Source: a virus
Virus record (IMG/VR): IMGVR_UViG_3300034102_002838
Location: 1-28,183 of that record
Direction: 5' to 3' (one strand)
DNA length: 28,183 nucleotides
The position numbers and the translations under genes are program-made. A model generated the notes under the pieces. The model had not been told where the DNA came from. It saw only the letters and a list, made by a program, of their open reading frames with translations, and made no database searches. This document shows, one piece after another, positions 5,232 through 12,589 of this stretch. Every line of letters starts with the position of its first letter. The stretch's first letter is position 1.

Positions 5232-5413
5232 CCATCTCCGAGCGATTGGCGGCCGAAGCACGCGCCAAACGCGACCAACCATGCCCCGCAGGCCACTGCG
5301 GGCGATGCTTCCACTCCTACTGCCGGATCCTGCTGATCGGCTGCTGCATCTGCACCGGCGACATCCAGACCGGCCGCCCAATTCTCCCATCACTAAGACA
5401 AACCAACCAATGA
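5081..5413 (+). CDS. Overlapping Cys-rich small protein; true start uncertain
   Basis: The open frame runs from GTG 5081, but the first 48 codons overlap the preceding gene and look non-coding. The convincing part starts near 5225: VLTISERLAAEARAKRDQPCPAGHCGRCFHSYCR and so on. This repeats the N-terminal module of the gene at 4842 and then has seven Cys in a possible zinc-binding arrangement (CPAGHCGRC, SYC, CCIC). No ATG or GTG lies at the expected start; GTT stands where the other gene has ATG, and TTG 5246 is the nearest usable codon. The stop TGA (5411-5413) overlaps ATG 5410 of the next gene, which argues that the frame is translated. It may be a real gene with unusual initiation or a decaying duplicate. 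Confidence 0.4.
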   Translation: MPDAGSIRAGSGVAGSESRPTESAADPHPSSAVGHLRPPEHTTAPERAVLTISERLAAEARAKRDQPCPAGHCGRCFHSYCRILLIGCCICTGDIQTGRPILPSLRQTNQ

Positions 5414-6171
5414 ACGCTACAACCACAACCGAAGCCCTCATCCTCGCGGGTGATGGCTACCACCTCAAGGTCTCGCCCGAGGCTTATGAGAAGAAGGCCG
5501 AGCTGCTGAGCAAGGCGTCCACCGTCACGCAGGTGACGAGCATCGAAGAGAGCAGCAACGCTCAATTCCACCTGCGGCGCTGCGCTGAAATGCGGATCCT
5601 CATCGAGAAGTCGCGCAAGGCGGTGAAGGAGCCGGTGCTCGCTGTCGGCAAGGCAATCGACAAGGCCGCTGCCGACTTCACTGCCGACATCGATGCCGAA
5701 GAGAAGCGGCTGAGCCTCATGATCGGCAAGCACGCCGAAGAGGTCGCACGCCTGCAACGGATCAAGGAAGAGGAAGAGCGCCGCGCCTTCGAGGAAGCTC
5801 GCGCTGCCCGACTTGCAAAAGAGCAGGCCGAACAAGCCGCTGCCGAGACGCGCACAATCGCTGATGTGCTCGCTGCCAAGCAAGCGGCAGAAGCAAACAA
5901 GGCGGCGCTCGATGCCCGCCTGCAAGCGAGCGAGGAACTGGCGACCACACAGCAGGCCTCCGGTGTGAGATTCGCCTGGGACTTCGAGGTGGTCGACATC
6001 GACCTGCTCGCCAAACGCCAACGCGCCTGCGTCGAGATCACCCCACGCCGCAAGGAGATCAAAACGATGATCGACCTTTGGTCGGAGCGACTCACCGACG
6101 ACAAGCTGATCGAGACCTTCACAGACCTCGGCCTGCGCGTCTTCAAGAAACCCATCATCTCCACCCGCTAA
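5410..6171 (+). CDS. Phage coiled-coil protein of the recombination/replication region
   Basis: The product has 253 residues from ATG 5410, which overlaps the previous stop as ATGA. The open frame upstream to 5281 lies inside the previous gene and is not needed. After an N-terminal globular part (about 1-60) comes a long helix. It includes VKEPVLAVGKAIDKAAADFTADIDAEEKRLS, then the heptad-rich stretch IKEEEERRAFEEARAARLAKEQAEQAA (about 117-143) and more helix to residue 180. The C-terminal 70 residues form a mixed domain (FAWDFEVVDIDLLAKRQRACVEITPRRKEI). Such proteins are common beside phage ssDNA-annealing or exonuclease genes and are of unknown biochemical role. I infer a structural or adaptor role in recombination. 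Confidence 0.7.
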   Translation: MNATTTTEALILAGDGYHLKVSPEAYEKKAELLSKASTVTQVTSIEESSNAQFHLRRCAEMRILIEKSRKAVKEPVLAVGKAIDKAAADFTADIDAEEKRLSLMIGKHAEEVARLQRIKEEEERRAFEEARAARLAKEQAEQAAAETRTIADVLAAKQAAEANKAALDARLQASEELATTQQASGVRFAWDFEVVDIDLLAKRQRACVEITPRRKEIKTMIDLWSERLTDDKLIETFTDLGLRVFKKPIISTR

Positions 6172-6175
6172 CACT

Positions 6176-6409
6176 ATGACACTCGAACACGACATTGCCG
6201 AACCAATTCGCCAACGAGCTGACGACGACACCCAAGAGGACGCGCGCGCACTCAAGGCCAAGGTCGACTACATGCTGACCTGCTACGAGACCACCGTGGT
6301 CGACGCAGCCATCGATGGCGTGATGGTCGACATGGCGCTCTTCAACTCCCTGCGTAACCAGTTCTCCAAGGACATCGCGGCGTGGAAGAATGAAGGAGGT
6401 GCAAGGTGA
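6176..6409 (+). CDS. Small acidic helical protein of unknown function
   Basis: The product has 77 residues starting MTLEHDIAEPIRQRADDDTQEDARALKAK. It appears fully helical, with an acidic first third and a hydrophobic middle (VVDAAIDGVMVDMALFNSLRNQF). It starts four bases after the previous stop and ends in GTGA, sharing bases with the GTG start of the next gene. The sequence AAGGAGGTG at 6394-6402 lies just before that GTG and is one of the few clear Shine-Dalgarno matches in the window. No family recognised. Confidence 0.6.
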   Translation: MTLEHDIAEPIRQRADDDTQEDARALKAKVDYMLTCYETTVVDAAIDGVMVDMALFNSLRNQFSKDIAAWKNEGGAR

Positions 6410-6612
6410 CGCCAAAGCACAGAGCACCAATCGAGAGAATCTTTGAAATTATCAAAATGCTCAAGACTGGAAAGAAGATGAACGCGAGCACACTCGCGAC
6501 CCATTTCGAGGTCGATCGGAAGACGATCCAAAGAGACATCACATTCGTACGAGACAGACTAAAAATGCCGATTTCTTACAACCCACACACAAACTCAATC
6601 GAAACATTATGA
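6406..6612 (+). CDS. Stand-alone DeoR/HTH_11-type helix-turn-helix protein
   Basis: The product has 68 residues from GTG 6406. IERIFEIIKMLKTGKKMNASTLATHFEVDRKTIQRDITFVRDRLKMPI matches the winged helix at the N-terminus of DeoR- and WYL-type regulators, where 'R[KR]T[IV]QRDI' marks the recognition helix. The usual ligand-binding domain is absent. The codons are clearly more AT-rich than in flanking genes, suggesting later acquisition. It starts within the previous stop (GTGA) and its own stop overlaps the next ATG (ATGA 6609-6612). It is probably a transcription factor acting in the early operon. Confidence 0.7.
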   Translation: MTPKHRAPIERIFEIIKMLKTGKKMNASTLATHFEVDRKTIQRDITFVRDRLKMPISYNPHTNSIETL

Positions 6613-6935
6613 GCACATCCGACTTTGAAGACCAATGCCAAGACCTCGACGAGGCATGGGAATGCCCGACCTGCCTGCGGCCGATGCCCGAGGAGCACGA
6701 CTACGAGTGCGGCACCTGCGAGGCCAAAGCCTCCGAGCACCTGCGTGTCACCACGCTTTGCCGATTGCTACGGGAAACGCAGAGGCGCGAGTCGTCGCTG
6801 ATCGTCAAAGTTAACAAACTGCTCAGGCTGATTGATGCGGCTCTTACTCAGTATGATCTCGGCGGCGAGCTTGAACCAGAAACCAGACACAACCTCGCGC
6901 TGGCGGTAGATGGGAGAGGCGATGAGCGCAGGTAA
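6609..6935 (+). CDS. Small zinc-ribbon protein with a C-terminal helix
   Basis: The product has 108 residues. An acidic N-terminus is followed by CPTC (about residues 19-22) and CGTC (about 38-41), the two halves of a zinc ribbon, then a long amphipathic helix (LRVTTLCRLLRETQRRESSLIVKVNKLLRLIDAAL). The start ATG at 6609 overlaps the previous stop. The 3' end overlaps the next gene by 14 bases. Phage zinc ribbons of this size can bind DNA or hold a partner protein. The function here is unknown. Confidence 0.6.
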   Translation: MSTSDFEDQCQDLDEAWECPTCLRPMPEEHDYECGTCEAKASEHLRVTTLCRLLRETQRRESSLIVKVNKLLRLIDAALTQYDLGGELEPETRHNLALAVDGRGDERR

Positions 6936-7113
6936 AGGAGACTCCCCGCGACCGGTCAATGGCGAGATGTTCCGCGACAATTACGACGAGATATTTCGCA
7001 AGGATACCGACGATATTGTCTGCCCGCATTGCGGCAGCGACAAAGATCCATTCTTCTCACGAATTGAGCCGATGGGGGATTACTGCCCCGACTGCGGAAA
7101 AGAACGCGCATGA
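6922..7113 (+). CDS. Small phage zinc-ribbon protein beginning MSAGKGDSPRPVNGEMFRDNYDEIF
   Basis: The product has 63 residues from ATG 6922, chosen over ATG 6910 because GGGAGAGG precedes 6922 at good distance and the N-terminus MS-GKGDSPRPV is a known opening of small phage proteins. CPHCG (about 35-39) and CPDCG (about 56-60) form a zinc ribbon. It starts inside the previous gene and its stop overlaps the next ATG (ATGA 7110-7113). Role unknown. Presence among replication genes suggests a DNA or protein contact. Confidence 0.65.
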   Translation: MSAGKGDSPRPVNGEMFRDNYDEIFRKDTDDIVCPHCGSDKDPFFSRIEPMGDYCPDCGKERA

Positions 7114-7211
7114 GCAATAAACCCAAACACACACCCAAGAGCATCACGCTCGGGCTCGTCCTCGCCTACTTCACCGCCGTCAACTGGCTCAGAAACAAAC
7201 TCAACAAATGA
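7110..7211 (+). CDS. 33-residue single-pass membrane microprotein
   Basis: The product has 33 residues: a basic N-terminus (MSNKPKHTPKS), one hydrophobic segment (ITLGLVLAYFTAVNWL, residues 12-27) and a basic tail. The start overlaps the previous stop as ATGA at 7110 and the stop overlaps the next ATG as ATGA at 7208. This exact fit on both sides, plus a sensible membrane topology, is the reason for calling it despite its length. No family recognised. It may modulate a membrane protein or tether the replication machinery. Confidence 0.55.
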   Translation: MSNKPKHTPKSITLGLVLAYFTAVNWLRNKLNK

Positions 7212-7489
7212 ATCCCATCGATCTCGCAAAATCATTCATCCGGCTCTCGAACTATCGAGTCGGTGTGCGTGAAGCTACATGCCTTTTCCTGTGCATCGGC
7301 GGTGCCACCAATACCAGCGTGGCCAAGGCGGCCAAGGAACCCGGCTATGTCGTGCGCAACCGCCTGATCTCGCTGCGCAATAAGGAGCTCATCGAGGTGG
7401 TCGAGCGCAAGGACAAGCCCAACATCTACCGCCCAACCCTACGCGGCCAGACAATCATCAACCATGTGCTCGGAAAGGTGCTGTCGTGA
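7208..7489 (+). CDS. Small winged-helix protein (MarR-like)
   Basis: The product has 93 residues. Helices (IDLAKSFIRLSNYRVGVREATCLFLCI) lead to TNTSVAKAAKEPGYVVRNRLISLRNKELIEVVERKDKPNIYRPTLRGQTII. This is the helix-turn-helix, recognition helix (VVRNRLISLRNKELI) and wing (KPNIYRPT) of a winged helix similar in plan to MarR. It starts at ATGA 7208 and ends in GTGA 7486, shared with the nuclease gene. It may regulate the operon or assist replication initiation. Confidence 0.65.
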   Translation: MNPIDLAKSFIRLSNYRVGVREATCLFLCIGGATNTSVAKAAKEPGYVVRNRLISLRNKELIEVVERKDKPNIYRPTLRGQTIINHVLGKVLS

Positions 7490-7767
7490 GGGAATCGACA
7501 ATCGAGCGCGCGGTCTGTGACTACGCGCGAAAGCATGGAGTCATGGCCATGAAGTTGGCAGGCCCGAACCAGAAAGGCCAACCCGACCGGATGTTCCTAT
7601 TCAAAGGCAAAGTCATCTTCGTCGAGTTCAAAGCCCCCGGCATGAAGCCAACACCACTCCAAGAGAAGTGGCTGCGCGACCTGCGAACTCAGAAGTTCAT
7701 CGCCGTGGTCTGCGAGGACGCCGACGACGGCAAGTGGCTCATCGACCAAATCTTTCTCACTCAATGA
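7486..7767 (+). CDS. VRR-NUC domain nuclease
   Basis: The product has 93 residues from GTG 7486. The VRR-NUC (PD-(D/E)XK) signature is present: E7 in the first helix, the glycine/proline stretch AGPNQKGQPDRMFLF with catalytic Asp (PD), and the VIFVEFKAPG core with Glu-x-Lys. The final LQEKWLRDLRTQKFIAVVCEDADDGKWLI supplies the Gln and last strand. The full domain is present and nothing else. These stand-alone phage nucleases are predicted to act on branched or flapped DNA. The next gene is an SNF2-type helicase, joined by ATGA overlap at 7764, a common phage pairing. Confidence 0.88.
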   Translation: MRESTIERAVCDYARKHGVMAMKLAGPNQKGQPDRMFLFKGKVIFVEFKAPGMKPTPLQEKWLRDLRTQKFIAVVCEDADDGKWLIDQIFLTQ

Positions 7768-9122
7768 CCGAAACCTTCAAGCCCTTCGCCTACCAGCGCC
7801 CAATGGTCGAGCACCTCGTCAACAACGAGCGGGCCGCCCTGTTTGTCCCGCCGGGCAAGGGCAAGACGGTGGTGACGCTGGCCGCTCTCGATCAGCTCGC
7901 CACCATCGGACAGATGCGCGGTGCTCTCATCATCGCACCATTGCGCGTGTGCTCGATCACATGGCCGACGCAGGTCGCCCGATGGAAGCACTCGGCATGG
8001 ATGAATGTCGCTAACCTGCGCACCAAGGACGGGCTCGACGCCTGGCATGAAGGCACAGCCGACATCTACCTGATCAACTCGGAAATGCTGCCGACCCGCC
8101 TGCCAGAGATGTTTCCGAAAGGCTCGCGCCATTGCCCAGTCGACACGCTGGTGATCGACGAGCTGAGCCTCGCCAAGAACCCGACCAGCAAGCGATTCAA
8201 GGCGCTGCGAGCGCATCTGCCGAAGTTCAAGCGCCGCATCGGTCTGACCGGCACCCCAGTCCCCAACAACTACCTCGACCTGTTCGCTCAGATCCGCCTC
8301 CTCGATGATGGCGAGCGCCTCGGCACCGCATTCTCGAAATTCAAGGACGAGTGGTTCTACGCAGCCGACTACATGGGCTACACATGGAAGCTGAGGCAAG
8401 GCGGCAAGGATGAGATCGACGCGAAGCTCTCCGACCTCTGCCTCGTGCTGATGGGCGACGACCATGAACTCCCAGCATCAAGCTTCATCGATGTGCCAGT
8501 GGTGCTCCCGCCGCCGGTCAAGACCAAGTACCGCGCGCTCCAGAAAGACCTCCTCGTCCAACTCGAACGCGGCGAGGTAGTGGCACTGACCGCCGCCACC
8601 CTTTGCAACAAGCTCCTCCAGTTCACCTCCGGTGCCGTCTACGACGAACACCGCGCCGTGCATGCAGTCCACAGCGCAAAGCTCGAGGCCCTGCGCACCA
8701 TCCGATCACGCCACAAGGGCGAACCGATCCTCGTGCTCTGCGCGTTCAAACACGAGTCCGAGCGCGTGCTCAAGGCCATCGCCGGCGCTCGCATGTTTGA
8801 CGAGCGGGACTTACCGCAATGGCAAGCCGGGGAGATCATGACATGGGTGGCGGACCCGCGATCACTTTCCCACGGTATCGACGGCATGCAGGCATCCTGC
8901 CGGATCGCCGTCTGGGTCTCGCTCACCTACTCCAACGAGACCTACATCCAGACCAACGCGCGCCTGATCCGCACCGGACAGGCAGCCGAGACGCTCATCT
9001 ACCGACTGATCTGCCCTGGCACGATCGATGACGCAGTCGCCGAAGCTCTTCGCGACAAGTCCGACACCCAAAGCGGCATGCTCGCCGCCATCAACGCTCT
9101 CCAACAACTGAACAAATCATGA
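7764..9122 (+). CDS. SNF2/SF2-family DNA helicase or translocase
   Basis: The product has 452 residues from ATG 7764 (the frame is open further up, but that is inside the nuclease gene). Helicase motifs in order: Q-like FKPFAYQ (5-11), Walker A PPGKGKT (29-35), motif Ia (LIIAPLRV), motif II IDEL (131-134) in place of DEAH, motif III LTGTPVPN (161-168), motif V SHGIDGMQ, and motif VI QTNARLIRTGQ near residue 400. All motifs are intact, so an active ATPase is expected. Size is that of small phage SNF2 proteins lacking accessory domains. With the VRR-NUC nuclease upstream it probably remodels forks or branched DNA. The stop overlaps the next ATG (9119-9122). Confidence 0.92.
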   Translation: MTETFKPFAYQRPMVEHLVNNERAALFVPPGKGKTVVTLAALDQLATIGQMRGALIIAPLRVCSITWPTQVARWKHSAWMNVANLRTKDGLDAWHEGTADIYLINSEMLPTRLPEMFPKGSRHCPVDTLVIDELSLAKNPTSKRFKALRAHLPKFKRRIGLTGTPVPNNYLDLFAQIRLLDDGERLGTAFSKFKDEWFYAADYMGYTWKLRQGGKDEIDAKLSDLCLVLMGDDHELPASSFIDVPVVLPPPVKTKYRALQKDLLVQLERGEVVALTAATLCNKLLQFTSGAVYDEHRAVHAVHSAKLEALRTIRSRHKGEPILVLCAFKHESERVLKAIAGARMFDERDLPQWQAGEIMTWVADPRSLSHGIDGMQASCRIAVWVSLTYSNETYIQTNARLIRTGQAAETLIYRLICPGTIDDAVAEALRDKSDTQSGMLAAINALQQLNKS

Positions 9123-11356
9123 CCACTACTACCGAAGCACCCACCAAGATCGACCTCTACGACTCAGCCGAGGCACGCAGCCCAGCCGGATCACTCACCC
9201 TCGAAGCCCTCATCGACGCCATCCGCTCGGATGAGTTCAAAAGCCAAGTACTCGAGCTACGGGCAATGCTCGCCGCCAATGACGAGGATGGATACGCGAA
9301 AGCCAAGCGCATGCTGCAAGCGGTCAGCATCTCGGGCGAAGTCACCCGTGGCGCCCGCAAGGCCGCAATCTCCGAAGGCCGCTTTGCCCACTCCGGCTTC
9401 CTCCAACTCGACTTCGACGCGAAAGACAATGTCGGGTGGACGGTCGAAGAGATCCGCGAAATCCTGCAAGCCGACCCGCGAGTGGTCGCCGCCTTCCGCT
9501 CACCAAGTGGCGATGGCGTCAAGGCCGTGGCGCGGATCCCGCAATGCCGGACGCCAGAGCAACACAAGGCCGCTTTCATCCTCGCCGAGTCCGAGTACGC
9601 CAAAGCCCACCTCACCATCGACACCGCATGCAAAGACCCCGGCCGCCTTTGCTTCGTGAGCTGGGATCCCGAGGCATGGGTCGACCTGAGCCGCACCGCT
9701 ATGTTCGACCCCGGCGAGGTGGTGGCTGAAAGCCAACCGCTGCTCAAGCCCGTCCAATCAAAGTCACCTGGGAGACTGATCCTGCGCGACAAGCACGGGC
9801 CATTCCCTGAGCCACCCCACAGCGGCATCCACACATGGCTCATGCAGGCCGCATGGTGGTGCCGACTCAACGACATGACCGAGCACGAGACCGTCGAGCG
9901 CCTCCGCTCGTATGACGGCACCCTGCGCCGCAGCCTCCAACCGACCGAGGCCGTCGACGCCGCACGCGCGGTCTTCTCATCCCAACTCAACAATCCCGAC
10001 TGGCAGATCGAGCAGCGGGTCGCCGCGATGCTCAACCCACCCGCAGGATCCACCGGCAAGTCATTCAAGCCCGAGGATGTCTTCTACGACGCGCCCTCCG
10101 GCAAGTACCTCATCCGACAAGGCAATGGATACGCAATCCACAGCAAGCGTGGGCCGGTGGTCACTGGCATCACCCGCCACCTCGCAGGCGAATATGAGTC
10201 GGCCAAGGAGCTGACTGCAGCCGTCAAGGCCGCCATCGACGACCGCGAGATCGATGGTGCGGTCCAATGGTCGGGTGTCATCGCCGGCCACCGCCAAGGC
10301 ATCATGCTCGACAACAACGGGCAGCAGATCCTTATCACCGGCGAACCGATCCTGCCTCAACCCGCAGAAGGCGACACGCCACTCATCGACAGCATCATTA
10401 GCCAGGCATTCCCCAATGACACCGCGATGGATGTCTTCATCTCGTGGCTCTCCGGCCGCTACAAAGCCGTCCGCAGCTACACCCACATCCCCGCGCCGAT
10501 GATGGTGCTCGCCGGTGAAATCAACTCCGGCAAGTCATTGCTCGCATGGACAGTCGCCCAGCTCCTCGGTGGCCGCACCGCCAACCCCTACGAGGCATGG
10601 TCCGGAGGGATCCTTTGGAATGACGACCTTGTCGGGTCCGAGTTCCTCCTCATCGACGACTGCACCGGCCACACCGACATCCGCGCCCGACGCGCCTTCG
10701 GGGCCGCCTTCAAGGGATCCATCTACCCGCACATGATCCAGCTCCGCAAGCGCCACTCATCCTCGATCAGCGTGCGACCAGTGTGGTGCTGCATGCTCTG
10801 CTGCAACGACACCCCCGAGGCACTCCAGATCATCCCGCCGCTCGATGCCGATGTCGCCGACAAGATCGCTATCCTGCATGTCCATCGCATCGCCCTGCCG
10901 ATCGACACCAGCACCCCCGAAGGCAAGAAGCAACTGCAGATCGCCATCCGCAAAGAACTGCCTGCCCTCGCCGATCGCCTCATGCAGTGGGAGGTGCCAA
11001 CCCACCTGCACGACACCCGCTCCGGTGTCATCGCATGGCGTGACCCCGAACTCGTCGACTGGGTCGACTCCCACTCGCCAGCACGCCGCCTCGAGGAGCT
11101 GCTCGAGATCGCCATCGAGGACATGGGACTCTGGCACGACCTGCCTGCCGAACTCACCGCGCTCGATGTCGAAGCTCGCCTCACCAACACCCACAGCAAG
11201 GTGCGCGACCAAGCTAAGGCGCTCTTCTCATGGCACGGCGCATGTGGCTCTGCCCTCTCGAGATTGGCGAAAATGGACAGGGGACAGGTCAAACTTGGGA
11301 CACCTGACATTCACAAGAAAATCAACCGCTACATCATCACAGGTGAAAAAAGTTAG
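9119..11356 (+). CDS. Primase-helicase: BT4734-like primase domain plus SF3/VirE-type helicase
   Basis: The product has 745 residues. The N-terminal 200 residues contain SGFLQLDFDAKDN, FRSPSGDGVKAVARIP and DPGRLCFVSWDPEA, which match the BT4734-like primase-type domain. A linking region follows. The helicase part has MMVLAGEINSGKSLLA (Walker A, about 460-475), FLLIDDCTG (Walker B, about 511-519) and later WCCMLCCNDTPEAL, consistent with an SF3/VirE-family ATPase with a sensor Asn. This is the main replication initiator of such phages: it unwinds the origin and primes synthesis. The gene ends inside the first 32-bp repeat of a candidate origin. Confidence 0.85.
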   Translation: MTTTTEAPTKIDLYDSAEARSPAGSLTLEALIDAIRSDEFKSQVLELRAMLAANDEDGYAKAKRMLQAVSISGEVTRGARKAAISEGRFAHSGFLQLDFDAKDNVGWTVEEIREILQADPRVVAAFRSPSGDGVKAVARIPQCRTPEQHKAAFILAESEYAKAHLTIDTACKDPGRLCFVSWDPEAWVDLSRTAMFDPGEVVAESQPLLKPVQSKSPGRLILRDKHGPFPEPPHSGIHTWLMQAAWWCRLNDMTEHETVERLRSYDGTLRRSLQPTEAVDAARAVFSSQLNNPDWQIEQRVAAMLNPPAGSTGKSFKPEDVFYDAPSGKYLIRQGNGYAIHSKRGPVVTGITRHLAGEYESAKELTAAVKAAIDDREIDGAVQWSGVIAGHRQGIMLDNNGQQILITGEPILPQPAEGDTPLIDSIISQAFPNDTAMDVFISWLSGRYKAVRSYTHIPAPMMVLAGEINSGKSLLAWTVAQLLGGRTANPYEAWSGGILWNDDLVGSEFLLIDDCTGHTDIRARRAFGAAFKGSIYPHMIQLRKRHSSSISVRPVWCCMLCCNDTPEALQIIPPLDADVADKIAILHVHRIALPIDTSTPEGKKQLQIAIRKELPALADRLMQWEVPTHLHDTRSGVIAWRDPELVDWVDSHSPARRLEELLEIAIEDMGLWHDLPAELTALDVEARLTNTHSKVRDQAKALFSWHGACGSALSRLAKMDRGQVKLGTPDIHKKINRYIITGEKS

Positions 11357-11502
11357 AAACTTAACCCCGCAGACCCCGCAGGGGTGGCGTTTTGCGGGTA
11401 CTGCGGGGTTATGTTTTATACTTTTACACGCGAGAAAATATATAAAGGGAACCCCACAACCAAACAGAGAAGTTAGAAACTAGACCCCGCAGACCCCGCA
11501 GG
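11351..11502. repeat. Candidate replication origin: 32-bp direct repeats around an AT-rich stretch
   Basis: The 32-bp unit at 11351-11382 recurs at 11471-11502 with 30 identical bases, offset by exactly 120 bp. Each unit is AGTTAGAAACT followed by two ACCCCGCAG motifs. An inverted CTGCGGGGTT lies at 11401-11410 and the interval 11411-11450 is strongly AT-rich. The first copy overlaps the primase stop codon. Iterons plus an AT-rich unwinding region next to the initiator gene is a classic origin layout. An alternative is a pair of terminator-like hairpins, since the inverted copy can pair with 11363-11372, but no T run follows. The rest of 11503-11612 is a plain leader. Confidence 0.55.
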
Positions 11503-11612
11503 CCTCGAACAATGAAAAATCATCGCTCACGGCGCTAAAATGAAATTTTGAGGCAACTATCATTGCGAACACATCAACCCAACATCAAATCGATGACAGA
11601 CCACGCAACCGA

Positions 11613-12104
11613 ATGCTGCACGACAACCAAGCGAGCTACACGCCCGACATGGCCGCCCTCATCGACACGGAGGAGGAGATCATCGCGGATGACCTCGGCG
11701 TCAGCCTATTCACCGCCCGCAAGATTATCAAGATGCGCGAGGATGCGGTCATACGGAACCAGTCGCTTCTCTCGGCCAAACTCATAGGCATCTTATTGGA
11801 TTCAAAAAACATGAAGGCATGTGTGCATGCGTTGGCTTTTGCAACAGGCCTAGACCAACTTAACGGAAAAAGATCACAAGCAGAAGTCGCGCGTGAAATC
11901 GGATGCACGCGCGCTCTTATCAGTCACTATGTCATAGCATTCCGCGATATGCTGAGTGATGAGATAAACAATTTCGATTACACCAAGTACCGCAAAGCCA
12001 ATTCAACCCGTGAGACCTACAAAGCGAAAGCCACCGACAAGCACACAATAGCCAAGGATAAAGTGATAAAGGCAATCCGCGCTAAACTGCGCAAAAAGAA
12101 ATAA
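11613..12104 (+). CDS. Helix-turn-helix protein, possible late-gene regulator
   Basis: The product has 163 residues. Two HTH-like segments are visible: IDTEEEIIADDLGVSLFTARKIIKMREDAV (about 17-46) and KRSQAEVAREIGCTRALISHYVIAFRDML (about 85-113). The last 45 residues are very basic (ending KAIRAKLRKKK). The second matches the C-terminal HTH of phage late activators and ParB/sigma-like proteins. Its position, the last regulator before the packaging genes and after the replication operon, is typical of a late-gene activator. Lower GC than the primase gene. The family is not certain. Confidence 0.6.
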   Translation: MLHDNQASYTPDMAALIDTEEEIIADDLGVSLFTARKIIKMREDAVIRNQSLLSAKLIGILLDSKNMKACVHALAFATGLDQLNGKRSQAEVAREIGCTRALISHYVIAFRDMLSDEINNFDYTKYRKANSTRETYKAKATDKHTIAKDKVIKAIRAKLRKKK

Positions 12105-12113
12105 TACACAGAC

Positions 12114-12548
12114 ATGAACATCATCGACACCGACCTTCTGAAGATCAAACAGATCAGCATTCCAGATGGCACCACCCAAGAGCAGTGGGCGGAAATCCAC
12201 CGCAGCCTGCTGGTCTGCAAGAAGTCCGCAGCCAAGTGGCTCAGCCAGTCCCGCTCGTTCGCCTCCGATCGCTGGGGCGTCGACTACGTGGCAGAGACCG
12301 AAGTGCAACTCGAGCTGGGCCTTGGATTTCTTGATCTAACGCAGCCAGAACCCGGACCGCTCAACCCCGAAGACAAAACATCAGGAATTGTCACCATCGA
12401 GGGACTGAGCCAGAAGTTTGTTATTTGGCAGCGCAAGATGTCAGAACAGATTGAGCGATGGGATGATGACCGACTCAAACGAGCGTTGGATCTTCTCGAG
12501 CCGATGGAGCAACAAGCCAAACGCATCCGCGAACTTTTGAACCGATGA
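12114..12548 (+). CDS. Phage protein of unknown function, helical
   Basis: The product has 144 residues starting MNIIDTDLLKIKQISIPDGTTQEQWAEIHRSLLVCKKSAAKWLSQSRSFASDRWG. This opening resembles plasmid and phage regulators in which a helix pair (EIHRSLLVCKKSAAKWLSQS) packs ahead of a DNA-binding core. The remainder, from TIEGLSQKFVIWQRKMSEQIERWDDDRLKRALDLLEPMEQQAKRIRELL, is helical and could be a coiled coil. It starts nine bases after the preceding gene, so the two are probably cotranscribed. Function unknown; a partner of the upstream regulator is plausible. Confidence 0.55.
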   Translation: MNIIDTDLLKIKQISIPDGTTQEQWAEIHRSLLVCKKSAAKWLSQSRSFASDRWGVDYVAETEVQLELGLGFLDLTQPEPGPLNPEDKTSGIVTIEGLSQKFVIWQRKMSEQIERWDDDRLKRALDLLEPMEQQAKRIRELLNR

Positions 12549-12554
12549 ACCAAG

Positions 12555-12589
12555 CAACCACTCGTTGTCAATTTGACAACAAGCGGTTG
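12555..12589. repeat. 35-bp near-perfect palindrome at the left edge of the AT-rich HNH island
   Basis: Arms of 17 bases (12555-12571 and 12573-12589) around one central T pair at 15 of 17 positions, and the inner eight (GTTGTCAA/TTGACAAC) are perfect. It begins six bases after a stop codon and ends 11 bases before the HNH gene's ATG. No T tract follows. It could be a bidirectional hairpin, a regulator site, or a mark of the insertion that brought the HNH gene. Confidence 0.55.

Noticed and set aside
5317-6261. Antisense open frame of 314 codons opposite the coiled-coil gene
   Set aside because: A shadow of a GC-rich helical gene; the plus-strand protein has clear heptads and overlap junctions at both ends.
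9157-10068. Antisense open frame of 303 codons opposite the primase gene
   Set aside because: Ser/Arg-rich shadow with no motif; the plus strand encodes recognisable primase segments.
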